From positions 1 through 33,089 of the forward strand of contig JAFYFR010000058.1 in assembly GCA_017543645.1 (NCBI GenBank): a DNA stretch of 33,089 nucleotides, given 5' to 3'. The number at the start of each line of letters is the position of its first letter. Within the stretch, counting starts at the first letter, position 1. The position numbers and the translations under genes were made by a program. This document shows, one piece after another, positions 5,968-15,443 of this stretch. The notes beneath the pieces are model-generated. The model ran no database searches. It worked only from the letters and a program-made list of their open reading frames with translations, and was not told where the DNA came from. The DNA comes from Bacteroidales bacterium (GTDB taxonomy: Bacteria > Bacteroidota > Bacteroidia > Bacteroidales > UBA3824).

Positions 5968-8130
5968 ATGGAACAAGCAAACGACATAAAGAAGAATATA
6001 ATATACAAGATGTTTTTCATCTACGTTGTAATCATCGGCATAGCAATAGCGGTGGTAATACAGATTATCAGGCTGCAAGTACATTCCGAAGAGTGGGAAG
6101 AGAAGATGAAAACCGTCCGCAACGAAACCAAATACACCAAACGGGGCGACATACTGTCGTCAGACGGATACTACCTCGCGGCGTCGCTGCCCATCTGCTC
6201 GGCATACTGGGACTTGCAGGTGGTTAAACGCGACACATTTCTCAAATATGTGGACACCCTCGCAGGCTGCATGAGCGCATATTTCCAAGACCAGCCCAAG
6301 GAGCAATACCGTCAGGCATTTATCGACGCACAAAAAAACGGAAAAAGATACTACAAGGTAAAGACCAACATTTCGGTTGAGACACTCAACGCCATGAGCA
6401 AGTTCCCGATTTTCTGCATGAGCAAAAACAAGTCGGGCTTTATCAAAAAAACCGAATACAAACGCCAGATAATCGACAACCTGATGATCAGGCGCACAAT
6501 AGGCACTCCCGACTCGGCCAACAACTACACCAAAGGCATGGAGGCGGCTTACAACGAGTATCTCAAGGGCAACAAATACATCCAGACCGAGCACAAGCTC
6601 TCAAGCGGCGACTTTGTGCCTTACAACATGTGGGACGACTCGCTGATGGAGCCCGGCTGCGACATTGTGTCCACAATCAACCTCAACATTCAGGACATCA
6701 CCGAGAAAAGCCTGCTCAAGCAGCTCCAGCAATACAAAGCCAAATGCGGCACAGCCGTGGTAATGGAGGTGGCTACAGGCAAAATACGCGCTATGATTAA
6801 CCTCTCGCGCGATTCGGTAACAGGCAAATACCGTGAAGACTACATTCACGCCATAGGACGATGCTCCGAGCCCGGCTCCACGTTCAAACTCGCCTCGATG
6901 ATCGACATCTTGGAATCAGGCGCATACGACATCAACGACACCATCGACACCGGCAACGGCGTGCTACAGATAGCTCCCAACATCAACCCCATCTCCGACG
7001 ACCACAAGGGCGGAATGGGAAAGCTCACCGTAAACGACGTGTTTGCGCACTCGTCAAACATCGGATTCGCCATCATGGTCATCAACGCTTTCGACAATTC
7101 CGACTTTGTATACGCCGATCCGAGGCTCAACAACCGCAAGAATCCGCGCAGCCCCAACTACTTTATCGACCGGCTTTACAACATGAACATCAACAAGAAG
7201 TGCGGCATAAAGCTTCCGGGCGAAAGGTCGCCGTTCATCAACTACCCGGGACAGCCAGGATGGTCTAAGGCGTCGCTCCCGCAGACAGCCATCGGCTACG
7301 AGCTCAAAGTTACTCCCATACAGACACTCACGCTCTACAACGCCGTGGCCAACAACGGTGTGATGGTACGTCCCCAGATGCTCGAATCGGTAATGCTCTA
7401 CGGCGAAACAAGGCACGAATTTGAAACCGAAGTCATCAACCCCTCGATATGCAGCGAGGCAACCCTCAAAAAAGTCCAGAAGATGCTCATCAGCGTTGTC
7501 GAAAACGGCACAGGACAGAACATAAAGTCTAACAAATACCTCATAGCCGGCAAGACCGGCACGGCACAGGTGTTCGAGGGCAAGAAAAAAACCGACAAGC
7601 ACCAAGCCTCATTCGCCGGATATTTTCCAGCCGACCGTCCCAAATACTCCTGCATAGTGGTCATCTACGAACCCGAAGGCTCCATATATGGCAACCGCGT
7701 GGCTGCGCCCGTATTTAAGGAGATAGCCGACAAGATATACACCAGCGACTACGATATGCAGCGCAAGGAGTTCGACCTTGCCAAGTTAGACGACACTCCC
7801 ACCGTGCCGCAGACCCGCATAGGCAGCAGGGTGGTTCTCGACCGCGTACTCTCGGCGCTCCGCGTCGAGGTCAACGACGTGGAAAAATCCAACACCGCAT
7901 GGGTGCGCTCCGAGCCGGGCAGCAACCGCAAGCTCAACATTCACGAATACACCCCGCAGCACGGCACCGTCCCGGATGTAAAGGGAATGGGACTGCGCGA
8001 CGCCCTCTTCCTGCTCCGACGCCTTAACATCAAGGTTTCGGTAATAGGACACGGCACCGTCATCAGGCAAAGCATCGCGCCCGACACACAAGTATCAAAA
8101 AACATGAAAATCACAATCGAATTAGGATAA
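5968..8130 (+). CDS. ftsI: Septal peptidoglycan transpeptidase FtsI (class B PBP with PASTA domain)
   Basis: This is a 720-residue class B penicillin-binding protein. It has one N-terminal membrane anchor (about residues 15-35), a dimerisation region starting at RGDILSSDG, and a transpeptidase domain with the three active-site motifs: S304-T-F-K307, S362-S-N364 and K529-T-G531. A single PASTA domain follows from about residue 667 (VPDVKGMGLRDALFLL), as is common in this phylum but not in E. coli FtsI. The enzyme cross-links septal peptidoglycan on the outer face of the inner membrane, paired with FtsW. It lies 24 bp after the FtsL-like gene and 17 bp before murE. Confidence 0.95.
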   Translation: MEQANDIKKNIIYKMFFIYVVIIGIAIAVVIQIIRLQVHSEEWEEKMKTVRNETKYTKRGDILSSDGYYLAASLPICSAYWDLQVVKRDTFLKYVDTLAGCMSAYFQDQPKEQYRQAFIDAQKNGKRYYKVKTNISVETLNAMSKFPIFCMSKNKSGFIKKTEYKRQIIDNLMIRRTIGTPDSANNYTKGMEAAYNEYLKGNKYIQTEHKLSSGDFVPYNMWDDSLMEPGCDIVSTINLNIQDITEKSLLKQLQQYKAKCGTAVVMEVATGKIRAMINLSRDSVTGKYREDYIHAIGRCSEPGSTFKLASMIDILESGAYDINDTIDTGNGVLQIAPNINPISDDHKGGMGKLTVNDVFAHSSNIGFAIMVINAFDNSDFVYADPRLNNRKNPRSPNYFIDRLYNMNINKKCGIKLPGERSPFINYPGQPGWSKASLPQTAIGYELKVTPIQTLTLYNAVANNGVMVRPQMLESVMLYGETRHEFETEVINPSICSEATLKKVQKMLISVVENGTGQNIKSNKYLIAGKTGTAQVFEGKKKTDKHQASFAGYFPADRPKYSCIVVIYEPEGSIYGNRVAAPVFKEIADKIYTSDYDMQRKEFDLAKLDDTPTVPQTRIGSRVVLDRVLSALRVEVNDVEKSNTAWVRSEPGSNRKLNIHEYTPQHGTVPDVKGMGLRDALFLLRRLNIKVSVIGHGTVIRQSIAPDTQVSKNMKITIELG

Positions 8131-8147
8131 CATAATACTACTAAGCT

Positions 8148-9614
8148 ATGAAACTCGCCCAACTAATACAAAGCATCAAAGCCAAAGAGATTAACGGCAG
8201 CACCGAAGCTGAAATAACCGGCATCACCGCCGACTCGCGCAAAGCCGCCCCCGGAATGTGCTTTATCGCCGTGGAAGGAACCAAGACCGACGGACACAAG
8301 TTCATCGCCGACACCGTTAAGCAAGGTGTTTCGGCTGTGATATGCTCGCACATTCCCGAAGATTCTGGCAAAGAGGCTGTTTTTGTAGTAGTGGACGACA
8401 CAGCCGACGCTTTGGGCAAAATTGCGTCAGAATTTTACGGCCGTCCGTCGGAGCGTCTCACCCTCGCCGGCGTTACAGGCACTAACGGCAAAACCACAAC
8501 AGCCACACTGCTTTACAAGCTGTTTTTGGCACTCGGTTTCAAGGCGGGGCTGCTCTCCACCGTCGAAAACCGAATCAACGACACCATTTATCCCGCCACA
8601 CAGACCACACCCGACCCCATCACCATCAACCGGCTTATGGCAGAGATGGTTCAAGCCGGATGTCAGTACTGCTTTATGGAGGTTAGCTCGCACTCTATAG
8701 TACAGAAACGTATCAGCGGACTAAGCTTCCGCCTTGGAATATTCTCAAACATCACTCTCGACCATCTCGACTACCACAAGACTTTCTTGGAGTACATCAA
8801 AGCCAAAAAGATGTTTTTCGACCAGCTGCCCAAAACAGCCTCCGCGCTAACCAACGCCGACGACAAAAACGGTATGGTAATGGTTCAGAACACCAAAGCC
8901 GTGGTAAAGACCTACGGACTTAAAACCAATTCCGACTTCCACGCATCAATCCTCGAGAGCAATTTCGAAGGTATGCTGCTCAATATCTGCGGCAAGGAGA
9001 TGTGGACATTTCTGCCGGGCAAGTTCAACGCCTACAACATTTTGGCTGTATACAGCTCTGCCGTCCTGCTCGGTCAGCAACCCGACGACGTGCTCACAGC
9101 ATTGAGCGGGTTGCACTCGGTTCGCGGACGTTTCGATATTGTCAACAACGGAGGAATTACCGCCATAGTAGACTATGCCCACACGCCCGACGCTTTGGAA
9201 AACGTTCTCAAAACCATCCAGCAGATCCGTGTAAAAGGACAGAAAATCATCACCGTATGCGGCTGCGGAGGCGACCGCGACAAGAGCAAACGCCCCCTCA
9301 TGGCAAAAATCGCCGTACAATATTCCGACAAGACTATCCTCACGTCCGACAATCCGCGCACCGAAGATCCCGACGCCATTATCGACGATATGCTTGCCGG
9401 ACTGGACACACCCGCGCTCCGTTCGGGCGCAATCAAAATCACCGACCGCCGCGCAGCCATCCAGGCAGCATGTTTTGCCGCCCAGAAAGGTGACATAATC
9501 TTAATCGCCGGAAAGGGTCACGAAACATATCAGGACGTTATGGGTGTAAAATCGCATTTTGACGACAAAGAAATAGTTTCACAACAATTAGAACTTCTAA
9601 ACAACAATAAATAA
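8148..9614 (+). CDS. murE: UDP-MurNAc-tripeptide synthetase MurE (meso-DAP adding)
   Basis: The 488-residue Mur ligase has the ATP-binding loop GTNGKTT at residues 111-117, the TTPDP segment, MEVSSHS, a central LDHLDYH motif and the C-terminal [11 protein letters not shown] and [13 protein letters not shown] blocks. The specificity motif D401-N-P-R404 is the signature of enzymes that add meso-diaminopimelate rather than lysine to UDP-MurNAc-L-Ala-D-Glu. It acts in the cytoplasm. The TAA stop overlaps the mraY start by one base (TAATG), suggesting translational coupling. Confidence 0.96.
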   Translation: MKLAQLIQSIKAKEINGSTEAEITGITADSRKAAPGMCFIAVEGTKTDGHKFIADTVKQGVSAVICSHIPEDSGKEAVFVVVDDTADALGKIASEFYGRPSERLTLAGVTGTNGKTTTATLLYKLFLALGFKAGLLSTVENRINDTIYPATQTTPDPITINRLMAEMVQAGCQYCFMEVSSHSIVQKRISGLSFRLGIFSNITLDHLDYHKTFLEYIKAKKMFFDQLPKTASALTNADDKNGMVMVQNTKAVVKTYGLKTNSDFHASILESNFEGMLLNICGKEMWTFLPGKFNAYNILAVYSSAVLLGQQPDDVLTALSGLHSVRGRFDIVNNGGITAIVDYAHTPDALENVLKTIQQIRVKGQKIITVCGCGGDRDKSKRPLMAKIAVQYSDKTILTSDNPRTEDPDAIIDDMLAGLDTPALRSGAIKITDRRAAIQAACFAAQKGDIILIAGKGHETYQDVMGVKSHFDDKEIVSQQLELLNNNK

Positions 9615-10774
9615 TGCTATACTATCTGTTCAAATATCTTCAGGAATTCGGCGTTACCGGCTCGGGATTGTTCAACTACATATCCTTCCGCTCGGCAATG
9701 GCAGTTATAACATCGCTACTTATCACCATGATATTCGGCAAGCGGTTTATCAAATACATGAAACGCCGCCAGATAGGAGAATCGGTACGCGACCTCTACT
9801 TAGACGGTCAGAAACAAAAAACAGGAACTCCCACCATGGGCGGAATAATGATAATCGCCGCAATAATAATACCCGTGCTTTTGTTTGCCGAACTCAGCAA
9901 CCCATATATATTATTGCTGCTTTTCACCACCGTCTGGCTCGGCGCAATAGGTTTCATGGATGATTATATAAAGGTGTTCAAGAAAAACAAGGACGGACTT
10001 AACAGCCGTGCGAAACTTGCCGCACAGATATTTCTCGGCATAGTGGTAGGCATGGCAATATACCTGAGTCCCGACACTCTCGCAAGCGCGTGTCCGCTCA
10101 AAACCACACTGCCGTTTGTCAAAGACAACGAGTTCGACTACTCCAAGATAGCCTTCTTTATCGACAGCGACCAGTATCCGTGGGTAGGATGGATAATTTT
10201 CATCATTGTGGTAACATTCATAATCACAGCAGTTTCGAACGGAGCCAACATGACCGACGGACTTGACGGACTTGCATCTGGCACTTCGGCGGTGTCGGCT
10301 GCCACGCTTTTGGTGTTCGCCTACGTGTCGGGCAACGCCATATTCTCGCAATACCTCAAAATCATGTACCTGCCCGGCATCGGCGAGCTTGTGGTCTTCG
10401 CCTCGGCGTTCATAGGCGCAACCATCGGCTTCCTTTGGTACAACGCCTACCCCGCGCAGATATTCATGGGCGACACCGGCAGCCTCACCATCGGCGGAAT
10501 CATCGCCGTGCTGGCAATCCTGGTGCGCAAAGAGCTGCTTATACCTATTTTCTGCGGAATTTTCTTGGTGGAAAACGTCAGCGTGATGGCTCAGGTATGG
10601 TATTTCAAGAGGACGCTCAAAAAATACGGCTGCGGTATGCACCTGTTTCTCATGGCGCCGTTGCACCATCATTATCAGAAAAAAGGAATCCCCGAACCCA
10701 AGATAGTGGCCCGGTTCATAATAGTCGCCATCATTTTGGCAGTAATTTCAGTGATAACATTAAAAATAAGATAG
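9614..10774 (+). CDS. mraY: Phospho-MurNAc-pentapeptide-transferase MraY
   Basis: This 386-residue polytopic membrane protein transfers phospho-MurNAc-pentapeptide to undecaprenyl phosphate, giving lipid I. It shows GTPTMGG near the N-terminus, FMDDYIK in the second cytoplasmic loop, the [10 protein letters not shown] motif with D215 and D218, FMGDTGSL, and the C-terminal LHHHYQKKG segment; the Asp residues and the His cluster belong to the Mg-dependent active site of the family. The N-terminus MLYYLFKYL matches Bacteroidota homologues. Coupled to murE by a one-base overlap and followed 2 bp later by murD. Confidence 0.96.
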   Translation: MLYYLFKYLQEFGVTGSGLFNYISFRSAMAVITSLLITMIFGKRFIKYMKRRQIGESVRDLYLDGQKQKTGTPTMGGIMIIAAIIIPVLLFAELSNPYILLLLFTTVWLGAIGFMDDYIKVFKKNKDGLNSRAKLAAQIFLGIVVGMAIYLSPDTLASACPLKTTLPFVKDNEFDYSKIAFFIDSDQYPWVGWIIFIIVVTFIITAVSNGANMTDGLDGLASGTSAVSAATLLVFAYVSGNAIFSQYLKIMYLPGIGELVVFASAFIGATIGFLWYNAYPAQIFMGDTGSLTIGGIIAVLAILVRKELLIPIFCGIFLVENVSVMAQVWYFKRTLKKYGCGMHLFLMAPLHHHYQKKGIPEPKIVARFIIVAIILAVISVITLKIR

Positions 10775-10776
10775 AC

Positions 10777-12111
10777 ATGGCACAAAAAATTGTAATACTC
10801 GGAGCAGGCGAAAGCGGAATCGGAGCCGCCATTCTGGCGCAGAAAAAAGGTTTCGACGTGTTTGTGTCCGATTGTGGCAAAATCAAGGAAAATTATATCG
10901 AAGATCTTAAAAAATATAGCATCAGCTTTGAACAAGGTCAGCATTCAGAGGAAAAAATACTCTCTGCCGACGAAATTATCAAGAGTCCCGGCATCAGAAA
11001 CGACGCGCCTCTAATCAAAAAACTCGTAGCGCAGGGCACGCCGGTTATTTCAGAAATAGAATTCGCCGCCCGGTACACCAACGCGGTAAAAGTGTGCATC
11101 ACAGGAAGTAATGGAAAAACAACAACGACAGAATTAATATATAAAACGTTCAAGGACGCAGGACTAAATGTCGGCATTGCTGGAAACGTAGGCAAGAGCT
11201 TTGCCCTGCAAGTAGCCGAAAACAATTACGACTACTATGTAATCGAGCTTAGCAGCTTCCAGCTCGACAATATGTACAAGTTTAAAGCCGAAATCGCAAT
11301 CTTGCTCAACGTAACGCCCGACCACTTAGACCGTTACGACTACAAGATGCAGAATTACACCGACTCAAAATTTAGAATTACTCAAAATCAGACTAAGGAA
11401 GACCTATTTATATACTGTGCCGACGACCCTATCACGGCGCAAGAAATCAAGAAAAGGACGTTTGCCCAAAGGCTTGCGCCGTTTTCGCTCAACAATGAAC
11501 AAGTTATAGGCTCCTATTTAAAAAACGGTAATATGATAATCAAGCTGGAAAAAAACGAAGCCGTAATTGATACGGCAAACTTCTCATTAGAAGGTCAACA
11601 CAATATGTACAACAGTATGGCGGCGGGCATTGCTGCCATGGCTTGCAACATCAGAAGCAACTCCATCCGACAGAGTTTTGAAACTTTCAAAGGTCTCGAA
11701 CACCGTCTGGAACATTTTCTCTCTGTACGCGGCGTAGAGTTTGTCAACGACTCTAAAGCCACAAATGTCAACTCGGTGTGGTACGCTTTGGAAAGCATCA
11801 AGACCAAAGTGATTCTCATTCTCGGCGGCATCGACAAAGGCAACGACTACAGCGAGCTGTTCAGCCTTGTTAAACAGAAAGTTAAGGCAATAGTAGCTCT
11901 CGGTGTCAACAACAAGCCCATCCACGACGCTTTCGACTCGATGGTGGAGGTTATCGACACTCAAAGCATGGAAAACTGCGTAAAAACCTGCTACCTCCTT
12001 GCCGACAAGGGCGATACCGTGCTTCTGTCGCCGGCTTGCGCAAGTTTCGACCTCTTTACCTGCTACGAAGACCGTGGCGAAAAATTCAAGGAGGCTGTAC
12101 GGAATCTTTAA
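10777..12111 (+). CDS. murD: UDP-N-acetylmuramoyl-L-alanine--D-glutamate ligase MurD
   Basis: The 444-residue ligase adds D-glutamate to UDP-MurNAc-L-Ala. It begins with a Rossmann-like VILGAGESGIGAAILA motif, has the P-loop G110-S-N-G-K-T-T, the LNVTPDHLDRYD block, EHRLEHF and NDSKATN, and ends with LLSPACASFDLF, all typical of MurD. The start at 10777, 2 bp after the mraY stop, is the only one that puts the dinucleotide-like fold at the N-terminus. Codons in the 5' half are clearly richer in A/T than in the neighbouring genes. Confidence 0.95.
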   Translation: MAQKIVILGAGESGIGAAILAQKKGFDVFVSDCGKIKENYIEDLKKYSISFEQGQHSEEKILSADEIIKSPGIRNDAPLIKKLVAQGTPVISEIEFAARYTNAVKVCITGSNGKTTTTELIYKTFKDAGLNVGIAGNVGKSFALQVAENNYDYYVIELSSFQLDNMYKFKAEIAILLNVTPDHLDRYDYKMQNYTDSKFRITQNQTKEDLFIYCADDPITAQEIKKRTFAQRLAPFSLNNEQVIGSYLKNGNMIIKLEKNEAVIDTANFSLEGQHNMYNSMAAGIAAMACNIRSNSIRQSFETFKGLEHRLEHFLSVRGVEFVNDSKATNVNSVWYALESIKTKVILILGGIDKGNDYSELFSLVKQKVKAIVALGVNNKPIHDAFDSMVEVIDTQSMENCVKTCYLLADKGDTVLLSPACASFDLFTCYEDRGEKFKEAVRNL

Positions 12112-12165
12112 TCCGCACACCTTTTACTTCTATACTCAAAAACGCAAAGACAAAAAAAACGCACC

Positions 12166-13401
12166 ATGGGAAACAAAGTATTATCAAAAATTTTCAAAGG
12201 CGACAAATGGGTATGGCTATGCTTCGGCTTACTGCTCGGCTCCTCGCTGATGTTTGTATACAGCTCCACGGCAATGCTGTCGTATAAGCAGTATCACGGC
12301 AACACATTCCACTTCCTGTTCACTCAGGGATTGTTCATCATCGGAGGTGTGTTAGTGGCCCTTGTTACGAGCAACATCTCGTACAAAAAGCTGTTCAACC
12401 TCGCCAACGCCGCGCTCGGGTTCGGTATTCTTCTTCTGCTGCTCACATGGATGTTCGGCGATGCCACCAACGACGCCAAGCGGTGGCTTAAGATTCCCAT
12501 CATCGACCAGACTCTCCAGACATCCGACATTGCCAAGATTTGTCTCACAATCTTTATCGCGAAAGTGATGTCTACCCATCAGAACAGCGACGAAGAAATC
12601 AAGAAAGGTGCGTTGATTTCGGCAGTGGCTATGGGTGTGGTTTTCATACTGATATTACCAGCCAACCTCTCCACCGCGCTGCTTATCGTACTCACATCGG
12701 TACTGATGCTGATAATTGCGCGTGTAAAAATCAAGCATATCCTCTTGGTGGGGTCAGGAGCGGGACTTGTTGCGCTGCTTCTTGTAATAAGCCTCGGCAA
12801 GACAGGCACGCTCAAACGAGCCGAAACCTGGGTCAACCGTATCGAGGCGTATGTGTTTACCAGCGAAGAGGATGCCAAAACTTCTCAGAACAATTTCCAA
12901 GCCGACCAAGCAAAAATAGCAGTAGCGCGTGGCGGACTTTTTGGTCAGGGCATTAGCGGAAGCACCCAGAAATATATCCTGCCCCACCCCTACTCCGACT
13001 TTATGTTTGCCACCATCATCGAGGAAAAAGGACTAATCGCGGGCATTTTCCTGATAATCGTATACATGACGCTGATGCACAGGACTGTGCTCACTGCCAA
13101 ATTCCAATCCCGAGCGTTTCCAGCCTTCCTCAGTATCGGGCTTGGGCTTAATATCACGCTTCAAGCCATAGCCAACATGGTGGTTTCGGTCAACATCGTT
13201 CCCGTAACAGGACAGCCGCTGCCGCTGATAAGCATGGGCGGAACTTCGCTCATAATCACCTCGTTCTCTATCGGTATCATTCTCAATATCAGCCGTTACT
13301 CCGACAAAGAAGGCAAAGAGAAGGAGAAAGAGGAAGTGGAGGAGCAAGACCGCGAACAAAATATTGAAGATATTTCGGACTATCCGTTTGTAATAGGATA
13401 A
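12166..13401 (+). CDS. ftsW: Septal peptidoglycan glycosyltransferase FtsW (SEDS family)
   Basis: The 411-residue protein has about ten hydrophobic segments and the SEDS landmarks: an N-terminal SSLMFVYSSTAML helix, NLSTALL, ARGGLFGQGISGS and HPYSDFMFATIIEEKG, the last containing the conserved acidic residue of the large periplasmic loop, then PVTGQPLPLISMGGTS. FtsW polymerises lipid II glycan strands together with FtsI. The last 35 or so residues form a highly charged cytoplasmic tail with a KEKEKEEVEEQD run. It follows murD after 54 bp with no obvious promoter and precedes murG by 22 bp. Confidence 0.95.
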   Translation: MGNKVLSKIFKGDKWVWLCFGLLLGSSLMFVYSSTAMLSYKQYHGNTFHFLFTQGLFIIGGVLVALVTSNISYKKLFNLANAALGFGILLLLLTWMFGDATNDAKRWLKIPIIDQTLQTSDIAKICLTIFIAKVMSTHQNSDEEIKKGALISAVAMGVVFILILPANLSTALLIVLTSVLMLIIARVKIKHILLVGSGAGLVALLLVISLGKTGTLKRAETWVNRIEAYVFTSEEDAKTSQNNFQADQAKIAVARGGLFGQGISGSTQKYILPHPYSDFMFATIIEEKGLIAGIFLIIVYMTLMHRTVLTAKFQSRAFPAFLSIGLGLNITLQAIANMVVSVNIVPVTGQPLPLISMGGTSLIITSFSIGIILNISRYSDKEGKEKEKEEVEEQDREQNIEDISDYPFVIG

Positions 13402-13423
13402 CTAACTATAAAACAAAGCAATT

Positions 13424-14539
13424 ATGAAGATACTAATAGGAGGAGGAGGCACAGGCGGACATGTTTTTCCCGCAATTGCCATCGCTCAGGCGATAAAGAA
13501 AGCCTGTCCCGATGCCGACATACTGTTTGTAGGAGCACAAGACAAAATAGAGATGGAAAAAGTTCCAGCTGCCGGATTCAAGATTATAGGACTTCCTGCG
13601 GCTGGCCTGCAGCGCAAGCTCACTCTCAAAAACCTTGTTCTGCCCTTCAAATTGCTCAAATGCGCCCGGATGTCAAAGAAAATAATCAAAGACTTCCAGC
13701 CCGACATAGCCGTAGGTGTGGGCGGATACGCAAGCGGACCAATACTCCGTGCCGCCTCCAAAGCCGGAATACCAATCATGCTTCAGGAGCAGAACTCACA
13801 CGCCGGTCTCACCAACAAGATGTTAGCCGACAAGGCGGTAAAGATTTTCACCGCCTACAAGAACATGGAAAAGTATTTCGACCCTGCAAAAACCATGCTC
13901 ACAGGCAACCCTGTACGTGCCGACATTGCCGAAAACAATTCCACACGCGAGGAGGCGCTGCAGCATTTCAACCTCAGCCCCGACAAAAAGACCGTACTCA
14001 TTATCGGCGGAAGCCTCGGCGCGGGAACTATCAACAAGGCTGTCCTCAAATTTGCCGAAAAATTCCAAGCCGAAGGAAACATCCAGCTAATCTGGCAGAC
14101 AGGCAAATACTACTGGAACGACATCGAAGCCGCTATGAAGGACAAAAACTGCCCCGACATACACGCCACAGCATTTGTCAAACGTATGGACTTGGCTTAC
14201 AAGGCCGCCGACGTGGTGGTGTCGCGGTCGGGCGCGCTATCTGTTTCGGAGCTCTGCCTTGCTGCCAAACCGGTAATCTTTATTCCCTCGCCCAACGTAG
14301 CCGAAGACCATCAGACCAAAAACGCTATGGCTCTCGTCAACGAAAACGCCGCCGGAATCATCAAAGACAGCGATGCGGAGCAAGTTTTTTTCGAGAAAAT
14401 ACAAAATTTGTGCAATGATAATGAAACTATGCAGACATATTCAAAAAATATTTATAAATTAGCAGTTAAAAACTCGGCGGATATTATCGCCTCGGAAGTA
14501 ATTAATTATGCTAATAATAAAATAAATAAACAATTATAA
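13424..14539 (+). CDS. murG: UDP-GlcNAc:lipid I N-acetylglucosaminyltransferase MurG
   Basis: This 371-residue GT-B enzyme adds GlcNAc to lipid I on the inner face of the membrane, producing lipid II. The N-terminal glycine-rich loop GGGTGGH lies at residues 7-13; GVGGYASGP, LQEQNSHAGLTN, TGNPVR, GGSLGAGTINKAV and the C-terminal VVSRSGALSVSEL and PSPNVAEDHQTKNA blocks are all present. The last 50 codons turn strongly A/T-rich (Asn, Lys, Ile) compared with the body of the gene, continuing into the intergenic spacer. Confidence 0.96.
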   Translation: MKILIGGGGTGGHVFPAIAIAQAIKKACPDADILFVGAQDKIEMEKVPAAGFKIIGLPAAGLQRKLTLKNLVLPFKLLKCARMSKKIIKDFQPDIAVGVGGYASGPILRAASKAGIPIMLQEQNSHAGLTNKMLADKAVKIFTAYKNMEKYFDPAKTMLTGNPVRADIAENNSTREEALQHFNLSPDKKTVLIIGGSLGAGTINKAVLKFAEKFQAEGNIQLIWQTGKYYWNDIEAAMKDKNCPDIHATAFVKRMDLAYKAADVVVSRSGALSVSELCLAAKPVIFIPSPNVAEDHQTKNAMALVNENAAGIIKDSDAEQVFFEKIQNLCNDNETMQTYSKNIYKLAVKNSADIIASEVINYANNKINKQL

Positions 14540-14558
14540 ATATTAATAAATAATTAAA

Positions 14559-15443
14559 ATGAAACATATAAAATTACTTATCATAGCAGCATCGGCTATA
14601 GTTTCCGTAGCCGCTTTGCAAAGCTGCAGCAACGCTCCCTACCAAAAAAACAACACCAAGAACCGTATGGCGAGCGTTACCATCGATGCTATCAACAATA
14701 TGTCGCAAATCTACTCCGACATCGAAGAGGTAACTATCAAAAACGATTTCGACAACGCTCTTGCCGGCATCCTCTCGCATCAGGAAGTACAATACAACCC
14801 AATAGCAGCCACCAACGAGGAGCTGCGTCAGAAAATCGACATTTTCAACCTCTACCGCATCGCCCTCCACGAATACAGCAAGGTTACAAGCGCAGAATCC
14901 GCCCTCAAATCTCTCGCTCCGTTTGCCAACGCATGTGGCAACATCACCGCCAAATTCAAATCCGCTTCCGACACTTCGCTCCACGCAAAGGCAAATGTGG
15001 TTAACTCATACATAACTTCGCAACGTTTCAACACCGACAAGGTGATGAGCATCCTCATTTATATGCTCGACGAGATATGGCAAAAAGACACTAAGGAATG
15101 GAACAACCGCCTCAACGAATCGTTCAACAACTACCAGCTATCTATCAACAATATTCCAGAGGCAAGTTTCAACGAGGAAAAACTCTCAAAATACGTATAC
15201 CAGCCCTACGACGGCAAAACAGCCCTTGTGGAAGCATACAAACTCAACCTCATCAAAGAGCGTTACGACTATATCCGCGGTTTCGTAAGCAGCCAGGACA
15301 ACATCACCACCGCCCTGAAATACCTATGCGAAATATCCAACGCGCTTCTCCAGGCTAAAGACATCGAAGACATCAACAACGACATAAGCAAAGCAGAAGC
15401 CGCCCTCAAAGCCTGCGACTTCAACCAAAAAGCAGAAGAATAA
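14559..15443 (+). CDS. Lipoprotein of unknown function embedded in the dcw cluster
   Basis: The 294-residue product starts with a lipoprotein signal peptide (MKHIKLLIIAAS, hydrophobic core, lipobox LQSC with Cys23). The rest is predicted almost wholly helical, rich in Asn, Lys, Ala and Glu, with no motif I recognise and no membrane segment, so it should be a periplasmic helical protein anchored to a membrane. It lies between murG and murC, a position normally without a gene, and its TAA stop overlaps the murC ATG by one base, so its translation is probably coupled to murC. The 20-bp spacer upstream is nearly pure A/T. It could be a division- or cell-wall-associated factor; that is inference from position only. 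Confidence 0.8.
   Translation: MKHIKLLIIAASAIVSVAALQSCSNAPYQKNNTKNRMASVTIDAINNMSQIYSDIEEVTIKNDFDNALAGILSHQEVQYNPIAATNEELRQKIDIFNLYRIALHEYSKVTSAESALKSLAPFANACGNITAKFKSASDTSLHAKANVVNSYITSQRFNTDKVMSILIYMLDEIWQKDTKEWNNRLNESFNNYQLSINNIPEASFNEEKLSKYVYQPYDGKTALVEAYKLNLIKERYDYIRGFVSSQDNITTALKYLCEISNALLQAKDIEDINNDISKAEAALKACDFNQKAEE

Noticed and set aside
9911..10672. Long antisense reading frame opposite mraY, and similar ones opposite many dcw genes
   Set aside because: They mirror well-identified plus-strand genes, are His/Arg/Val-rich with no recognisable motif, and arise from the C-ending codon bias of the true genes.
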